64,000 nucleotides of DNA from Methylobacterium radiodurans (GCF_003173735.1 NZ_CP029551.1:2938001-3002000), one strand, 5' to 3'; counted from the first letter of the stretch, positions 26,941 through 36,905 are shown. Program-made: numbers and translations. Notes: generated from the letters alone by a model not told the origin.

Positions 26941-28278
26941 TCACGCGGCCTCGGCCCGCTGGACCAGCTCGCCGGTGAGGCTGTTCGCCCCCGCCTCGCG
27001 GATGCGCACCGCGACGACGCTGCCGATGGTGGAGGCCGGTGCCTCGAAATGGACGGCCAGCATGTGCGGCGTCTTGCCGGCGACCTGGCCGGGATGGCGG
27101 CCGGCCTTTTCGACCAGAACGTCCACCACCTGCCCCTCGGCGGCGCGCTGGTAGGCGTGGCGCTGCCGGTCGAGGAGCGCCTGGAGCGCGGCGAGACGCT
27201 CGGACTTCACGGCTTCCGGCACCGCGTCGGCGCGCTCGGCCGCGGGCGTGCCGGGACGCGGGCTGTACTTGAACGAGAAGGCGCTCTCGAAGCCGACCTC
27301 TTCCACGAGCCGCATCGTGTCGGCGAAGTCCTCATCCGTCTCGCCCGGGAAGCCCACGATGAAGTCCGACGACAGCGCGATGTCCGGCCGGCTCGCCCGC
27401 ACCCGCTCGATCAGGCGGCGGTACTGGTCGCCCGTATGCTTGCGGTTCATCGCCTTGAGGATGCGGTCGGAGCCGGACTGCACCGGCAGGTGCAGGTAGG
27501 GCATCAGGGCCGGGATCTCGGCATGGGCGCGGATCAGGTCGTCCGCCATGTCGTTCGGGTGGCTCGTGGTGTAGCGGATGCGCGCCACGCCGGGGATCGC
27601 CGCCACCGCCCGCATCAGGTCGGGGAGCGTTGCGGCCGCGCCGTCGGCGCTGAGCCCATGATAGGCGTTCACGTTCTGGCCGATCAGGGTGATCTCGCGC
27701 ACGCCCTCGGCGACGAGCTTCTCGGCCTCGCCGACGACCGCCGCGACGGAGCGCGAGACCTCGGCGCCGCGGGTGTAGGGCACCACGCAGAAGGCGCAGA
27801 ACTTGTCGCAGCCCTCCTGCACGGTGAGGAAGGCGGTGACGCCGCGGTTGCGCCGGGCCGGCAGGTGGTCGAACTTGTCCTCGACCGGGAACTCGGTGTC
27901 GACGACGCGGCGCTCGCGCGAGCGGGCGATCAGGTCGGGCAGGCGGTGATAGCTCTGGGGACCGACCACCACGTCGACGGCGGGCTGGCGGGCGACGATC
28001 TCGGCGCCCTCGGCCTGCGCCACGCAGCCCGCCACCACGATGCGGGTGTCGAGGCCGGCGCGCCGGCGCTCGCCCTTCAGCTCGCGCAGGCGCCCGAGCT
28101 CGGAATAGACCTTCTCGGCGGCCTTCTCGCGGATGTGGCAGGTGTTGAGGACGACGACATCGGCGTCCTCAACGGTGTCGGTCGGCGCGTAGCCCTCGGC
28201 GCCCAGCACGTCCGCCATGCGGGCGGCGTCGTAGGCGTTCATCTGGCAGCCGTAGGATTTGACGAAGGCTTTCTTCAA
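26941..28278 (-). CDS. miaB: tRNA-2-methylthio-N6-dimethylallyladenosine synthase
   Basis: 445 residues. The N-terminal methylthiotransferase domain has Cys11, Cys47 and Cys85. The radical-SAM motif CDKFCAFC is at 157-164, and a C-terminal TRAM domain is present. It adds the methylthio group to i6A37 of tRNAs. It is first of the phoH-ybeY-corC-lnt block on this strand. Confidence 0.96.
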   Translation of the reverse strand: MKKAFVKSYGCQMNAYDAARMADVLGAEGYAPTDTVEDADVVVLNTCHIREKAAEKVYSELGRLRELKGERRRAGLDTRIVVAGCVAQAEGAEIVARQPAVDVVVGPQSYHRLPDLIARSRERRVVDTEFPVEDKFDHLPARRNRGVTAFLTVQEGCDKFCAFCVVPYTRGAEVSRSVAAVVGEAEKLVAEGVREITLIGQNVNAYHGLSADGAAATLPDLMRAVAAIPGVARIRYTTSHPNDMADDLIRAHAEIPALMPYLHLPVQSGSDRILKAMNRKHTGDQYRRLIERVRASRPDIALSSDFIVGFPGETDEDFADTMRLVEEVGFESAFSFKYSPRPGTPAAERADAVPEAVKSERLAALQALLDRQRHAYQRAAEGQVVDVLVEKAGRHPGQVAGKTPHMLAVHFEAPASTIGSVVAVRIREAGANSLTGELVQRAEAA

Positions 28279-28376
28279 CGCGTCCGGTCCCGCTTGTCCG
28301 TCGACCGGCCGCGAAGTCCTGTCTGTGCGGCCGGGAGGCGGGCTCTAGCACAGTTTCGGCCGCGCGTCGCGGCGGC

Positions 28377-29240
28377 TCACACCGGCGCCAGATCGCCGGA
28401 CGGGACCGGCTCACCGGTCGGGCGCGCCCCGGTGAGGGTGCCGGCCTGCGGCGTCCCGGCTCGCAGCTCCCGAAGAGCCCCCCGCACCGCGGCCTCGGCC
28501 TGGGCGGTCGCGCGCTTGCGGTCGGTGCCGGCCTCGAAGGCGATCGGCGCGCCCCAGACAACGTGCACGTCAATGGGGCCCTCGCGCAAGAAGGTGGCGA
28601 GGTGGGGCGCCAGCTCCATGTCGCCGTACCACGCCACGTCCGGGCGCTCGCCCCGGGTGACCGGCAACCCGTTGCGGCGGGGATAGGCGAGCGCCAGCGG
28701 CTGCAGGCGCAGATGCGGCAGGCGGCCCTCCTCGGCCTCGATCGCCGTGCGGGCGGCGCCGACGAGCGAGGAGCGGAAGGGCAGGAGCCGGGTGCCGTCG
28801 CCGGTCGTGCCCTCAGCGAAGAGCACGATCAGCTCGCCCGCGGCGAGGCGCTGGCCCAGCGCCCGGTTGACCTCCGCGGTCGCCCCGCGGCGCGCCCGGT
28901 CGATGAAGAGGGTCTGCTGCAACACCGCGAACCAGCCGATCACCGGCCAGCCGGCGATCTCGGACTTCGCCACGAAGGAGAGCGGGCGCAGGCTGCCCAG
29001 CGCCACGATGTCGAGCCAGGAGACGTGGTTGGCCAGCACCAGGGCCGGCTCGCCGGGGCCCGGTGGCGTGCCGCTCTGCGTCACCCGCACGCCGAAGAGG
29101 CGCAGGAACAGGCGGTGGAACAGCACCGGCGCCCGGCCAGAGGGACGCCCGAGGCGCAGGCACAGCCAGTGCGGGCCGACGAGCAGGCCGAAGGCCAGGG
29201 CCATCACGGCGAGGCGCGCGGCGATGCCGAGCCGCGTCAC
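28377..29240 (-). CDS. plsC: 1-acyl-sn-glycerol-3-phosphate acyltransferase
   Basis: 287 residues. A membrane segment is at about 8-25; the acyltransferase motif NHVSWLD is near 70 and FAEGTT near 141. It makes phosphatidic acid from lysophosphatidate, or acylates a related lipid such as an ornithine lipid. It lies upstream of miaB with a 98-base gap. The Pro/Thr-rich tail of about 20 residues is not part of the family core. Confidence 0.85.
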   Translation of the reverse strand: MTRLGIAARLAVMALAFGLLVGPHWLCLRLGRPSGRAPVLFHRLFLRLFGVRVTQSGTPPGPGEPALVLANHVSWLDIVALGSLRPLSFVAKSEIAGWPVIGWFAVLQQTLFIDRARRGATAEVNRALGQRLAAGELIVLFAEGTTGDGTRLLPFRSSLVGAARTAIEAEEGRLPHLRLQPLALAYPRRNGLPVTRGERPDVAWYGDMELAPHLATFLREGPIDVHVVWGAPIAFEAGTDRKRATAQAEAAVRGALRELRAGTPQAGTLTGARPTGEPVPSGDLAPV

Positions 29241-29274
29241 CGCGGGAGCCTCGTCCCGTATTGGATCCCCGCGA

Positions 29275-29796
29275 TCATGCGAGGTCGGCCCGCATGGTCA
29301 GCGCGGTCGTGCGGCTGCCGTCCGCCTTCAGGTAGTAGCCGGTGCGCTGCCCGACCCGGACGAAGCCGTGCCGGGCGTAGAGCTTCAGCGCGGGTGCGTT
29401 GCCCTCGTCCACCTCCAGATGCACCGCGGCGACGCGGGCGCGGGCGAGGGACGCCAGATGCTCGCGCAGCAGGCGGTGGCTCAGGCCGCCGCCGCGGGCC
29501 GAGGGCGCCAGCACGACGGTGAGGATCTCGGCCTCGTCGGCGGCCTGTCGCGAGAGGATGAAGCCCTGGAGCGTGCCGGCCCGCCAGAGGGCGTGGGCGT
29601 GGGTCGAGCGCTCGCACAGCATCCGCTCGAACTCGTGCGCGTCCCAGGGCCGGGCGAAGGCGGTGGCGTGCAGCCGCGCCATCGCCCGCGCCTGTGCGGC
29701 GTCAGTGAGCGGCGCGACGTAGGGCTGGGGCAGGAGCGCGTCCCACCAGGAAAGCCACCACTCGTAGGGCCAGAAGGGGGAGACGGGGCGGGTCAT
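29275..29796 (-). CDS. rimI: GNAT acetyltransferase, RimI-like
   Basis: 173 residues. A GNAT fold with FARPWDAHEFERML near the start, the acetyl-CoA loop around SARGGGLSHRLLREHL, and ALKLYARHGFVRVGQRTGYY at the end, as in ribosomal-protein S18 N-acetyltransferase RimI. It overlaps the tsaB stop by four bases, the usual tsaB-rimI pairing. The loop has RGGG rather than the common RGxGxG/A pattern. Confidence 0.85.
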   Translation of the reverse strand: MTRPVSPFWPYEWWLSWWDALLPQPYVAPLTDAAQARAMARLHATAFARPWDAHEFERMLCERSTHAHALWRAGTLQGFILSRQAADEAEILTVVLAPSARGGGLSHRLLREHLASLARARVAAVHLEVDEGNAPALKLYARHGFVRVGQRTGYYLKADGSRTTALTMRADLA

Positions 29797-30479
29797 CGGC
29801 GAGCGAGGCGGGCGTGATCCTGGGGCTGGGCATCGGGCCCGCGCAGGTACATGGGCCGCGGCAGGGCCTGGGCGGGGTCCGCCACTTGGCCGAGAGAGGC
29901 GACCGAGACGATGTCGGGGCCCGCGGTGTCGGCGATCGTGGCGGGCACGGAGCGGGCCTGGAGGGCGGCCGCGAGCGCGGGCGCGCCCGAGCCGACCAGC
30001 GTCACGGGGCCGGCGCTCAGCCGCTCGGCGGCCTCCTCGACCGTGATGTGGGCGGGCGGCACCACGATGCCCGCGCCCGCGCTCAGCGCCAGCAGGTAGA
30101 CGGCGCCGTGACGGGCATCAATCGCGGCGGCGAGCGTGCCCTCGTGGTTGGCTGCGAGCAGCGGCGTCAGCAGGGCGGAGAGCGTGGTCACGCCGACGAC
30201 GGGCTTGGCCAAGGCCAGCCCGAGGGCGCGCGCCGCCGAGAGCCCGACCCGCAGGCCCGTGTAGCTGCCCGGGCCGACCGTGACGGCGATCCGCTCCAGG
30301 CTCTCGAAGCCGCCCTCGACCCGCGCCATCACCCGCTCGACCAGGGGCAGCAGGGCCTCGGCATGGCCGCGGGCGAGCGCCATGCTCTCCTGCGCAAGCG
30401 GTGCCTCGGCCGCGTCGTCGAGGACGCAGGCCGAGCAGAGGTCGAGCGCCGTGTCGATGGCCAGGATACGCAAGCTCAC
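29793..30479 (-). CDS. tsaB: tRNA t6A synthesis protein TsaB
   Basis: 228 residues from GTG 30479. ILAIDTAL at the start and TVGPGSYTGLRVGLSAARAL near 70 are diagnostic of TsaB, partner of TsaD in threonylcarbamoyl-adenosine formation. Overlaps rimI by four bases. An earlier in-frame ATG at 30527 adds only a low-complexity leader. Confidence 0.93.
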   Translation of the reverse strand: MSLRILAIDTALDLCSACVLDDAAEAPLAQESMALARGHAEALLPLVERVMARVEGGFESLERIAVTVGPGSYTGLRVGLSAARALGLALAKPVVGVTTLSALLTPLLAANHEGTLAAAIDARHGAVYLLALSAGAGIVVPPAHITVEEAAERLSAGPVTLVGSGAPALAAALQARSVPATIADTAGPDIVSVASLGQVADPAQALPRPMYLRGPDAQPQDHARLARR

Positions 30480-30540
30480 TCCCGTCCGCCGGCGCCCTCC
30501 GGGTGCCGGCCCTGTCGATGGATCCACAAAATCCTAAGGC

Positions 30541-30572
30541 AAAACGGCCGCCCCGTCAGGCGGAGCGGCCGT
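30541..30572 (-). terminator. Terminator after nifU-like gene
   Basis: On the minus strand ACGGCCGC and GCGGCCGT pair around a GC-rich loop and are followed by TTTTG, about 70 bases past the nifU-like stop. Confidence 0.65.
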
Positions 30573-30638
30573 GCTTGCACAGGGTTGGCGCGCAGGTGTT
30601 GCGCGAGGGCGTCTGTCTTGGGCGTCAGCCCCAGCGGA

Positions 30639-31205
30639 TCAGATCGCCTGGACCTCGCGGATCTGCGGCAGGAAGTGGCGGAACAGGTTCTGCACGCCCT
30701 GACGCAGCGTCGCGGTGGAGGAGGGGCAGCCCGAGCAGGCGCCCTTCATCTCCAGGTAGACCACGCCCTCCTTGTAGCCCCGGAAGGTGATGTCGCCGCC
30801 ATCGCCCGCCACCGCCGGGCGCACCCGGGTCTCCAGCAGATCCTTGATGGTGACGACCGTGTCGTGGTCGGCCGCGTCGTAGAACTCCTCGGAGGTGTCG
30901 TCGGCGGCGTCGGCGGCGTCCTCAAGAACGGGAGCGCCGGACTGGAAATGCTCCATGATGGCGCCGAGCACGGCGGGCTTCACCTGGGGCCAGGAATCCT
31001 CGCCCTCGGCCTTGGTGACCGAGATGAAGTCGTGCCCGAAATAGACGCCGGCGACGCCCGGCACCCCGAACAGGCGGGAGGCCAGCGGCGAGCGGGCGGC
31101 GCCTCCTGCGTCCTTCGCCTCGAAGGTGCCCTCGGGCAGGACCACGCGGCCCGGCAGGAACTTCAGGGTGGCGGGGTTCGGGGTGGCTTCGGTCTGGATG
31201 AACAT
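30639..31205 (-). CDS. NifU-family iron-sulfur scaffold protein
   Basis: 188 residues: an N-terminal Nfu_N domain ([19 protein letters not shown]) and a C-terminal NifU domain with CSGCPSS near residue 156. Such proteins carry and deliver [4Fe-4S] clusters. Divergent from rplS across about 225 bases. Confidence 0.93.
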   Translation of the reverse strand: MFIQTEATPNPATLKFLPGRVVLPEGTFEAKDAGGAARSPLASRLFGVPGVAGVYFGHDFISVTKAEGEDSWPQVKPAVLGAIMEHFQSGAPVLEDAADAADDTSEEFYDAADHDTVVTIKDLLETRVRPAVAGDGGDITFRGYKEGVVYLEMKGACSGCPSSTATLRQGVQNLFRHFLPQIREVQAI

Positions 31206-31431
31206 CGCGAAAAGATCCTCGTCCGCTGCGCCGGTTCAAGGCCGGCCGGGAACGGCGCCGCGCGCGCCGTCTCTCATGTGGCCCGGCCTGCGGATTTTCT
31301 CAACCGGGCGAGCCGCCTCGACAAACCCGTCACGATCCTGTAACGGCACCGCCAACTCACAACAGGATCGCCGAAATCCTGGCGTGCCGATCCCATCCGG
31401 GGATCCGGGACGCAACGGCTGGAGCATTGCC

Positions 31432-31833
31432 ATGAACATCATCGAGCAGCTGGAGCGCGAGGAAGTCGCGCGCCTCGCCAAGACCATTCCGGACTTCGAG
31501 CCGGGCGACACCCTGATCGTGAACGTCCGCGTGAAGGAGGGTGAGCGCACCCGCGTGCAGGCCTACGAGGGCGTCTGCATCGCCCGCTCGGGCGGCGGCC
31601 TCAACGAGAGCTTCACGGTCCGCAAGATCTCGTACGGCGAGGGCGTCGAGCGCGTCTTCCCGGTGCACTCCCCGATGATCGACTCGATCAAGGTGGCCCG
31701 CCGCGGCAAGGTGCGCCGCGCCAAGCTGTACTACCTGCGCGACCGCCGCGGTAAGTCGGCCCGCATCGTCGAGCGCGTCGATCGCAACAAAGGCGCGAAG
31801 GCGGCCGCCGAGGCCCCTGCCGCCGCCGAGTAA
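31432..31833 (+). CDS. rplS: 50S ribosomal protein L19
   Basis: 133 residues from ATG 31432: [35 protein letters not shown] and [13 protein letters not shown] are textbook L19. It has an Ala-rich alphaproteobacterial tail. Followed by a terminator. Confidence 0.97.
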   Translation: MNIIEQLEREEVARLAKTIPDFEPGDTLIVNVRVKEGERTRVQAYEGVCIARSGGGLNESFTVRKISYGEGVERVFPVHSPMIDSIKVARRGKVRRAKLYYLRDRRGKSARIVERVDRNKGAKAAAEAPAAAE

Positions 31834-31877
31834 GGTTTTGGGATGCGCCGCCCTCACGGGCGGCACCCTCAGGGAAA

Positions 31878-31911
31878 GCCCGCGCCGGTCCGTCCGGGGC
31901 GGGTTTTTCTT
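31878..31911 (+). terminator. Terminator of rplS
   Basis: GCCCGC...GCGGGT stem with a CCGG/CCGG inner part is followed by TTTTTCTTT, about 45 bases after the L19 stop. Confidence 0.75.
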
Positions 31912-31984
31912 TGCCCGCGGCGGGTCCACCTTCGGCGGGCGCAGATCGGCTGTAGGATGCCCGCGATGCGCTTGGGAGCGAGCG

Positions 31985-32397
31985 ATGACGACGCTGCTCG
32001 ATCGGGCCGTGGCGCGGGCAGACGACCTCATGCGGAAATCCGAGCGGGCACTGGCGAGCGCGCGGCTCCTGCACGAGCACGGCGACAGCGAGGGCACGTG
32101 CTGTCTTGCCTTCTACGCGATGTTCTACGCGGCCCAGACCGCCTGCTGACGGTCGGTGTCCATCCCAACGCGGTGATCGTCCGGACGCATCCCGGCCTGA
32201 TCGCGCGTTTCGGCAAGCATATCGTCCTGCCCGGCCACATCGATCCGGCCTTCGGCCGAGCCCTCAGCAGAACGGAGCACCGCCGCGCTTCGGCCGACGA
32301 CTTGAGCGCTATGCCATCCCGCGCAGACGCTGAAGAGGGACTTGCGGATGCCGAAGCGTTCCTGCGAGCGATCCGCACATCACTCCCGGTGTTGTGA
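31985..32397 (+). pseudogene. HEPN/UPF0332-like protein, frameshifted
   Basis: The first frame (31985-32148) begins MTTLLDRAVARADDLM and reaches CLAFYAMFYAAQTA before a TGA. The frame ending at 32397 continues with LTVGVHPNAVIVRTHPGL and IARFGKHIVLPGH. Together they form a HEPN-domain protein of the UPF0332 type broken by loss of one base at about 32143. The usual SRAYYAMF segment reads CLAFYAMF, so the RNase-associated region is also degenerate. It is likely an inactivated toxin-like gene. The stop overlaps the GTG of the next small gene. Confidence 0.7.
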
Positions 32398-32576
32398 GAC
32401 GGATGCAGGACGAGATCGCGCAGCGCTTGCTCGCGTACGCAGACGAGGATGGAACGGCCTACCAGGCCTCCTCGGAGGAAGAGGCCGAGCTCGATGAGGC
32501 GGAGGCAGCCGAGGCACGGGGCGACTTCGCGACCGAGGCGGAGATCCAGGCCATCTGGGCGAAGCACGGCCTGTAA
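32394..32576 (+). CDS. Small acidic antitoxin-like protein
   Basis: 60 residues from GTG 32394, overlapping the HEPN stop (GTGA). A helical, Glu/Ala-rich protein ending ARGDFATEAEIQAIWAKHGL, like the C-terminal tails of RHH or RelB-type antitoxins. No N-terminal DNA-binding motif is seen. Its partner upstream is frameshifted, so the pair may be a decayed toxin-antitoxin module. Confidence 0.45.
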   Translation: MRRMQDEIAQRLLAYADEDGTAYQASSEEEAELDEAEAAEARGDFATEAEIQAIWAKHGL

Positions 32577-32933
32577 AATGGTTTCCGATCGAATGGTTCG
32601 GGCAGGCTCTCACCGCCGTCATTCCCGGACGCCGACGAAATCAACCCGAAGCGTGGCAAGACCGGATCCGTTCAATTACGACAGATGCGGCGGCTCCCCC
32701 TCTCCCCGCGCGCGGGCCTGCGGGAAGCGCAGGCGAAGCCGGAGCGGCGGTGGGGGGCTTGAACGGAAGAGGCTTCTCCGTCCGAGGCCCCCTCACGCCC
32801 GCCTGCAGGCTCGCTTCATGCCCCGATAAGGGGGCATGAAGCCCTCTCGCCACGCGCGGGGAGAGGGGGATCCATCGGCATCCGGTACGATCAACCCGGT
32901 ATGGCGTCAGGTGCTACGGCAGGCCACACGGCC
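32577..32933. other. Gene-free interval carrying a palindromic repeat
   Basis: About 357 bases between the antitoxin-like gene and the convergent transglycosylase gene. Most of it is the repeat at 32696-32871; nothing else was recognised. Confidence 0.6.
32696..32871. repeat. Palindromic GC-rich repeat, copy A
   Basis: Outer arms CCCCCTCTCCCCGCGCGCGG and CGCGCGGGGAGAGGGGG are inverted. The centre has a stem around GGGGGGCTT...CTTCTCCGTCC...GGCCCCCTC, and the block GCCGGAGCGGCGGTG matches copy B. About 176 bases long. Confidence 0.75.
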
Positions 32934-34130
32934 TCACCCCCGCCGCAGCGCCTCCAGCACCTTGCCGCCCGGGCGGCCGGTCTGCGGCATGCCGAGTTCG
33001 CGCTCCACCGCCTTGATCGCGTCGCGGGTCTTCTGGCCGACCTTGCCGTCCGGCTCGCCGACATCGTAGCCGCGGCGGGTCAGGCGGACCTGCAGGTCGC
33101 GGCGCTCGGCGCGGGACAGCGGCGGATCATCGGTCGGCCAGTCGGCCTGCACGCCAGGGCGGCCGCGGAGCCGGTCGGAGAGGACCGCGATGGCGAGGCC
33201 GTAGGATTCGGCGGCGTTGTAGGAGTAGATCGCGTCGAAGTTCCTGGTCACCAGGAAGGCCGGGCCGTCGATGCCGGCCGGCGCAATGATCCCGGCCGGG
33301 CCCTCGCCCGAGAGCGGGCGACCGTCCACGCGGGTCACGCCGAGGGAGGCCCAATGGGCGACCGCGTGCTTGTTCTTGCGGCCGGCCGCCGCCACGTTGA
33401 AGCCGCGCGGCAGGCGGACTTCGTAGCCCCAAGGGGTGCCGTTGTTCCACTTTGCGGCGCGCAGGAAGTTCGCCGTGGAGCCCACCGCGTCGGCCACCGA
33501 ATCGACCACGTCGCGGCGCCCGTCGCCGTCGAGGTCGACCGCGAGGCGTTGGTAGGTGGTCGGCATGAACTGGGTCTGCCCGAAGGCGCCTGCCCAGGAA
33601 CCGGTCAGGCGCTCGGGCGCGATATCGCCGTGGGCGATGATCTTGAGGGTGGCGAGCAACTCGCCCCGGAAGAAGTCCCGGCGCCGATTGCCCGAACAGG
33701 CGAGCGTGGCCAGCGACTGCACCAGCGGCATCTTGCCGAGGTTCTTGCCAAAATTCGACTCGACACCCCAGACCGCCGCGATGGTGTGGCGATCGACGCC
33801 GTAGCGCGCCTCGGCCTGCGCGAGGGCGGCCGCGTGCTGGCGCATGGCCGCGCGCCCGTCCTCGACCCGCTCCTCGTCCACGAGGGCGGCCATGTAGTCC
33901 CAGATCGGCGTCTTGAACTCGGGCTGGGCCTGAGACAGCTCGATGACCTTGTCGTCGAAGCTGATCCCGGCGGTCGCCGCGCGGAAGGCCTGGGCCGAGA
34001 CGCCCTGCTGGGCCGCCTGGGCCTGGATCCCGGCGAGGCAGGCATCGAAGCTCGCCCGGGCAGGCACGGCCGCCAGCATCCCGGCGAGCCCCATCAGGGC
34101 GAGGATCGTGGCGCGCGGCGTCGTCGTCAT
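32934..34130 (-). CDS. Lytic murein transglycosylase, MltB family
   Basis: 398 residues. A signal peptide (cleavage near ARA-SF, residue 26) precedes an SLT_2 domain with the catalytic Glu in WGVESNFGKNLG (about 121) and AGAFGQTQFMPTTY. A C-terminal peptidoglycan-binding domain (about 325-395, LTRRGYDVGEPDGKVGQKTR) follows. It cleaves glycan strands to give anhydromuropeptides. No lipobox, so soluble periplasmic. Confidence 0.92.
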   Translation of the reverse strand: MTTTPRATILALMGLAGMLAAVPARASFDACLAGIQAQAAQQGVSAQAFRAATAGISFDDKVIELSQAQPEFKTPIWDYMAALVDEERVEDGRAAMRQHAAALAQAEARYGVDRHTIAAVWGVESNFGKNLGKMPLVQSLATLACSGNRRRDFFRGELLATLKIIAHGDIAPERLTGSWAGAFGQTQFMPTTYQRLAVDLDGDGRRDVVDSVADAVGSTANFLRAAKWNNGTPWGYEVRLPRGFNVAAAGRKNKHAVAHWASLGVTRVDGRPLSGEGPAGIIAPAGIDGPAFLVTRNFDAIYSYNAAESYGLAIAVLSDRLRGRPGVQADWPTDDPPLSRAERRDLQVRLTRRGYDVGEPDGKVGQKTRDAIKAVERELGMPQTGRPGGKVLEALRRG

Positions 34131-34208
34131 CAGGCGGCTCCTTGCGGTCTCGAATGCCGCCCATTCAAGGCGGCATCAAGGTAAAGGAACCGTGAGCGGA
34201 GCCTGCGC

Positions 34209-34811
34209 TCAGGCCCAGCCGCGGGCGGCGAGCTTGGCCTCGTAGGCGTCGATGGCGGGTGCCCGCTCCAGGGTCAGGCCGATCTCGTCCAGGCCGTTCA
34301 GCAGGTTGTGCTTGCGGGCCGGATCGATATCGAAGTGCAGCGTGCCGCCGTCGGGGCCGCGGATGGTCTGGGCTTCGAGATCGACGGTGAGCGTGGCGTT
34401 CGAGCCCCGCTCGGCATCCTCGAACAGCTTCTCCAGGTCTTCCGGCGAGACCACGATCGCCAGGATGCCGTTCTTGGCGCAGTTGTTGAAGAAGATGTCG
34501 GCGAAGCTCGTGGAGATCACGCAGCGGATGCCGAAATCGGCGAGCGCCCAGGGCGCGTGCTCGCGCGACGAGCCGCAGCCGAAATTGTCGCCCACCACCA
34601 GGATCTTGGCGTTGCGGTAGGCCGGCTGGTTGAGGACGAAGTCCGGGTTGTCCGAGCCGTCCTCGTTGTAGCGCATCTCCGAGAACAGGCCCTTGCCGAG
34701 GCCGGTCCGCTTGATCGTCTTGAGGTACTGCTTCGGGATGATGCGGTCGGTGTCAACGTTGATGATCCGCATGGGCGCCGCGACGCCCTCCAGGGTGGTG
34801 AACTTGTCCAT
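34209..34811 (-). CDS. leuD: 3-isopropylmalate dehydratase small subunit
   Basis: 200 residues. [20 protein letters not shown] at the start and [19 protein letters not shown] (about 77) are the LeuD swivel-domain signatures. With LeuC it isomerises isopropylmalate in leucine synthesis; leuC is not in the window. Confidence 0.96.
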   Translation of the reverse strand: MDKFTTLEGVAAPMRIINVDTDRIIPKQYLKTIKRTGLGKGLFSEMRYNEDGSDNPDFVLNQPAYRNAKILVVGDNFGCGSSREHAPWALADFGIRCVISTSFADIFFNNCAKNGILAIVVSPEDLEKLFEDAERGSNATLTVDLEAQTIRGPDGGTLHFDIDPARKHNLLNGLDEIGLTLERAPAIDAYEAKLAARGWA

Positions 34812-34875
34812 ATCTCGTCGTGCCGTCGCTCGGGGTCGGCCCGGGATATAGCAGCGCCGGCCCCAGGCCGGAAGT

Positions 34876-35595
34876 TTATCCGGCCAGGGCCTTCATATGC
34901 TCGGGGCGCAGGCGCCCGTCGTGGAGCGCGGTGGCGACCAGGGCGCCGGCCGCGCCCGCCCGCGCGAGCGCCGCGAGGTCGTCCGGCCCGCGCACGCCGC
35001 CGGCCGCGTGGACGCGCGCCCGGGGCGCCCGGCCCCGGACGTCGCGGATACCGTCGAGATCGGGACCGGCATCGGCGCCGACGCGGGCCAGCGTCATCAC
35101 GATCACGTCGCGGGGCCAGAGGCTCGCGTCGTCGTGGAGCGCGTCGGGTCCGAGCCGCGCGTCGCCCCGGCTGTCGAGGGAGAGCACCGCCCGGTCGGCC
35201 AGCGCCCGCACCAGGTCCGCATCGCGCTGGCTCTCGCTGCCGAGCACCGGGCGCCCGAGCCCGGCATCGAGGAAGGCCGCGGTCGCCTCGGGATCCCGAA
35301 AGCCCGCATCGACCCAGAGCGCCGTATCCGGGCAGACCCGCGCGATCGCCGCCAGGATCGCCTTCAGGGCGGCGCGGTCGGGCGCGGCGCCGTCGATGAT
35401 CGCGTCGAGGTCGGCGACGTAGAGGAGGGGGGCTGGGAAGGCCGCCAGGATCCCGGCAGCGACCGCCTCGGGCGCCGAGCCCTTTGCCAAGGGCGTCTCG
35501 ATCGGGGCATAGGAGGCGCGCTCACCCCGGCGCGCCTGGACCACCTGACCGTGGCGCAGGTCGAGCACCGGGATCACCGCGAAACCGTCACGCAT
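34876..35595 (-). CDS. HisA/HisF-like TIM barrel of the C1 cofactor locus
   Basis: 239 residues from ATG 35595. [20 protein letters not shown] is like HisA, as is a late phosphate loop [20 protein letters not shown]. The middle differs from true HisA and there is no other his gene nearby. HisA-like proteins of this kind are found beside tetrahydromethanopterin/methylofuran genes in methylotrophs. It is divergent, with only 11 bases to the MfnF-like gene. The reaction is unknown. Confidence 0.75.
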   Translation of the reverse strand: MRDGFAVIPVLDLRHGQVVQARRGERASYAPIETPLAKGSAPEAVAAGILAAFPAPLLYVADLDAIIDGAAPDRAALKAILAAIARVCPDTALWVDAGFRDPEATAAFLDAGLGRPVLGSESQRDADLVRALADRAVLSLDSRGDARLGPDALHDDASLWPRDVIVMTLARVGADAGPDLDGIRDVRGRAPRARVHAAGGVRGPDDLAALARAGAAGALVATALHDGRLRPEHMKALAG

Positions 35596-35606
35596 AGAGA
35601 CACCCC

Positions 35607-36683
35607 GTGCCCGCAGCCTCGACACCAAGTCGCACGACAATCGGGTGGGATCTCGGGGGGGTGCACGTCAAGGCGGCCCTCGTGGCGGACGGCGCGGTGC
35701 AGGACGTGGTGCAGGCGGCCTGCCCGCTCTGGCGCGGCCTGCCGGCCCTTGACCGGACACTGGCCGAGCTGCCCGATTGGACCCGCGGCGAGGCGGAGCA
35801 CGCCGTTACCATGACGGGCGAGCTGACCGACTGCTTCGCCGACCGCGCGGACGGAGTCGCGCAACTCGCCGGCTGGGCGGCGCGGAACCTCGCCGGAGAC
35901 GTGCGGATCTACGCCGGCCGGTCCGGGTTCGTCGCGGCGGACCAGGCGGAGAGCCGGGCGGCCGACATCGCCTCGGCGAACTGGCACGCGACCGCCGCCC
36001 TCGTCGGGCGCCATCTGCGCCACGCGCTACTCGTCGATATCGGATCGACCACCGCCGACCTGATCCCGATCTTGGACGGCGCACCGGAGAGCGCGGGCTA
36101 CAGCGACGCCGAGCGCCTGGAGACGGGCGAACTCGTCTATACGGGCGTGGTGCGCACGCCGCTCCTGGCGCTCACCGACCACGCCCCGTTCCGCGGGCGG
36201 CGCACCCGGCTGATGGCCGAGACCTTCGCGCATGCGGGCGACGTCCACCGCATCCTGGGCGATCTGGCCGAGGCGGCGGACCAGCAGCACACGGGCGACC
36301 TCAAGGGCAAGTCGGTGCCTGAGAGCGAGACCCGGCTCGCGCGGATGATCGGGCGCGATCGCCAGGAGGCGAGCGCGGCCGAGTGGCGGGCGCTTGCGGC
36401 GCACTTCGCCGAGGCGCAGCTGCGCCAGCTCCACGACGCGGCCGCCGCCCTGCTGTCGCGGCCCGACCTGCCACCGGACGCGGCCCTCGTCACCTGCGGG
36501 GCCGGCGCGTTCCTGGCCGAGCGCCTCGCCGCCCGGCTCGGTCGGCGAGCCATCCCCTTCACGGAGATCCTGGCGGGCCGGATCGCGGGCGAGCCCGCCT
36601 GGGCCTCGACCTGCGGCCCCGCCGTGGCGGTCGCCCTCATCGCCGCCGACAACCCTAAGGCCTTTACCGGGAGCCCCGCATGA
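35607..36683 (+). CDS. Hydantoinase-family protein, MfnF-like (H4MPT/furan cofactor)
   Basis: 358 residues. GWDLGGVHVKAALV and LLVDIGSTTADLIPI are the two actin-fold phosphate loops of the hydantoinase/oxoprolinase superfamily; a CGAGAF motif is at about 291. Methylotroph members are called H4MPT-linked C1 transfer pathway proteins and are homologous to archaeal MfnF, which joins the aminomethylfuran diphosphate to tyramine-glutamate. MfnB and an MfnE-like kinase lie in the same locus, supporting a methylofuran role. Its stop overlaps the next small gene. Confidence 0.8.
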   Translation: MPAASTPSRTTIGWDLGGVHVKAALVADGAVQDVVQAACPLWRGLPALDRTLAELPDWTRGEAEHAVTMTGELTDCFADRADGVAQLAGWAARNLAGDVRIYAGRSGFVAADQAESRAADIASANWHATAALVGRHLRHALLVDIGSTTADLIPILDGAPESAGYSDAERLETGELVYTGVVRTPLLALTDHAPFRGRRTRLMAETFAHAGDVHRILGDLAEAADQQHTGDLKGKSVPESETRLARMIGRDRQEASAAEWRALAAHFAEAQLRQLHDAAAALLSRPDLPPDAALVTCGAGAFLAERLAARLGRRAIPFTEILAGRIAGEPAWASTCGPAVAVALIAADNPKAFTGSPA

Positions 36684-36880
36684 CCGCCGTCAAGATCCTC
36701 GCCCGCGTCCTGACGAGCCGGGTCGGCCCGCATATCGAGCTGGCACTCGCCACCGAGGGCGGCGAGGTGGTGAAGGTGCTCGCCACACACGAGCAGATCG
36801 ACATGCTGGTGGACGAGTTGGAGGATATCCTGAATTCCTCCGGCGCCCCCGACCCGGACGAGCCGCCGGAAGCGGCCTGA
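36680..36880 (+). CDS. Small conserved-looking protein coupled to MfnF-like gene
   Basis: 66 residues from an ATG overlapping the previous stop (ATGA). A compact alpha/beta pattern (VKILARVLTSRVGPHIELAL, then THEQIDMLVDELEDIL) and an acidic Pro tail. Coupling suggests a role linked to the upstream enzyme. Family unrecognised. Confidence 0.55.
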   Translation: MTAVKILARVLTSRVGPHIELALATEGGEVVKVLATHEQIDMLVDELEDILNSSGAPDPDEPPEAA

Positions 36881-36905
36881 GCGCGGCTGCCGCCCGGGGG
36901 AGCCC

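Noticed and set aside
34876..35595. Histidine-pathway HisA
   Set aside because: Only the ends resemble HisA and no other his genes are near; the C1 cofactor context is a better explanation.
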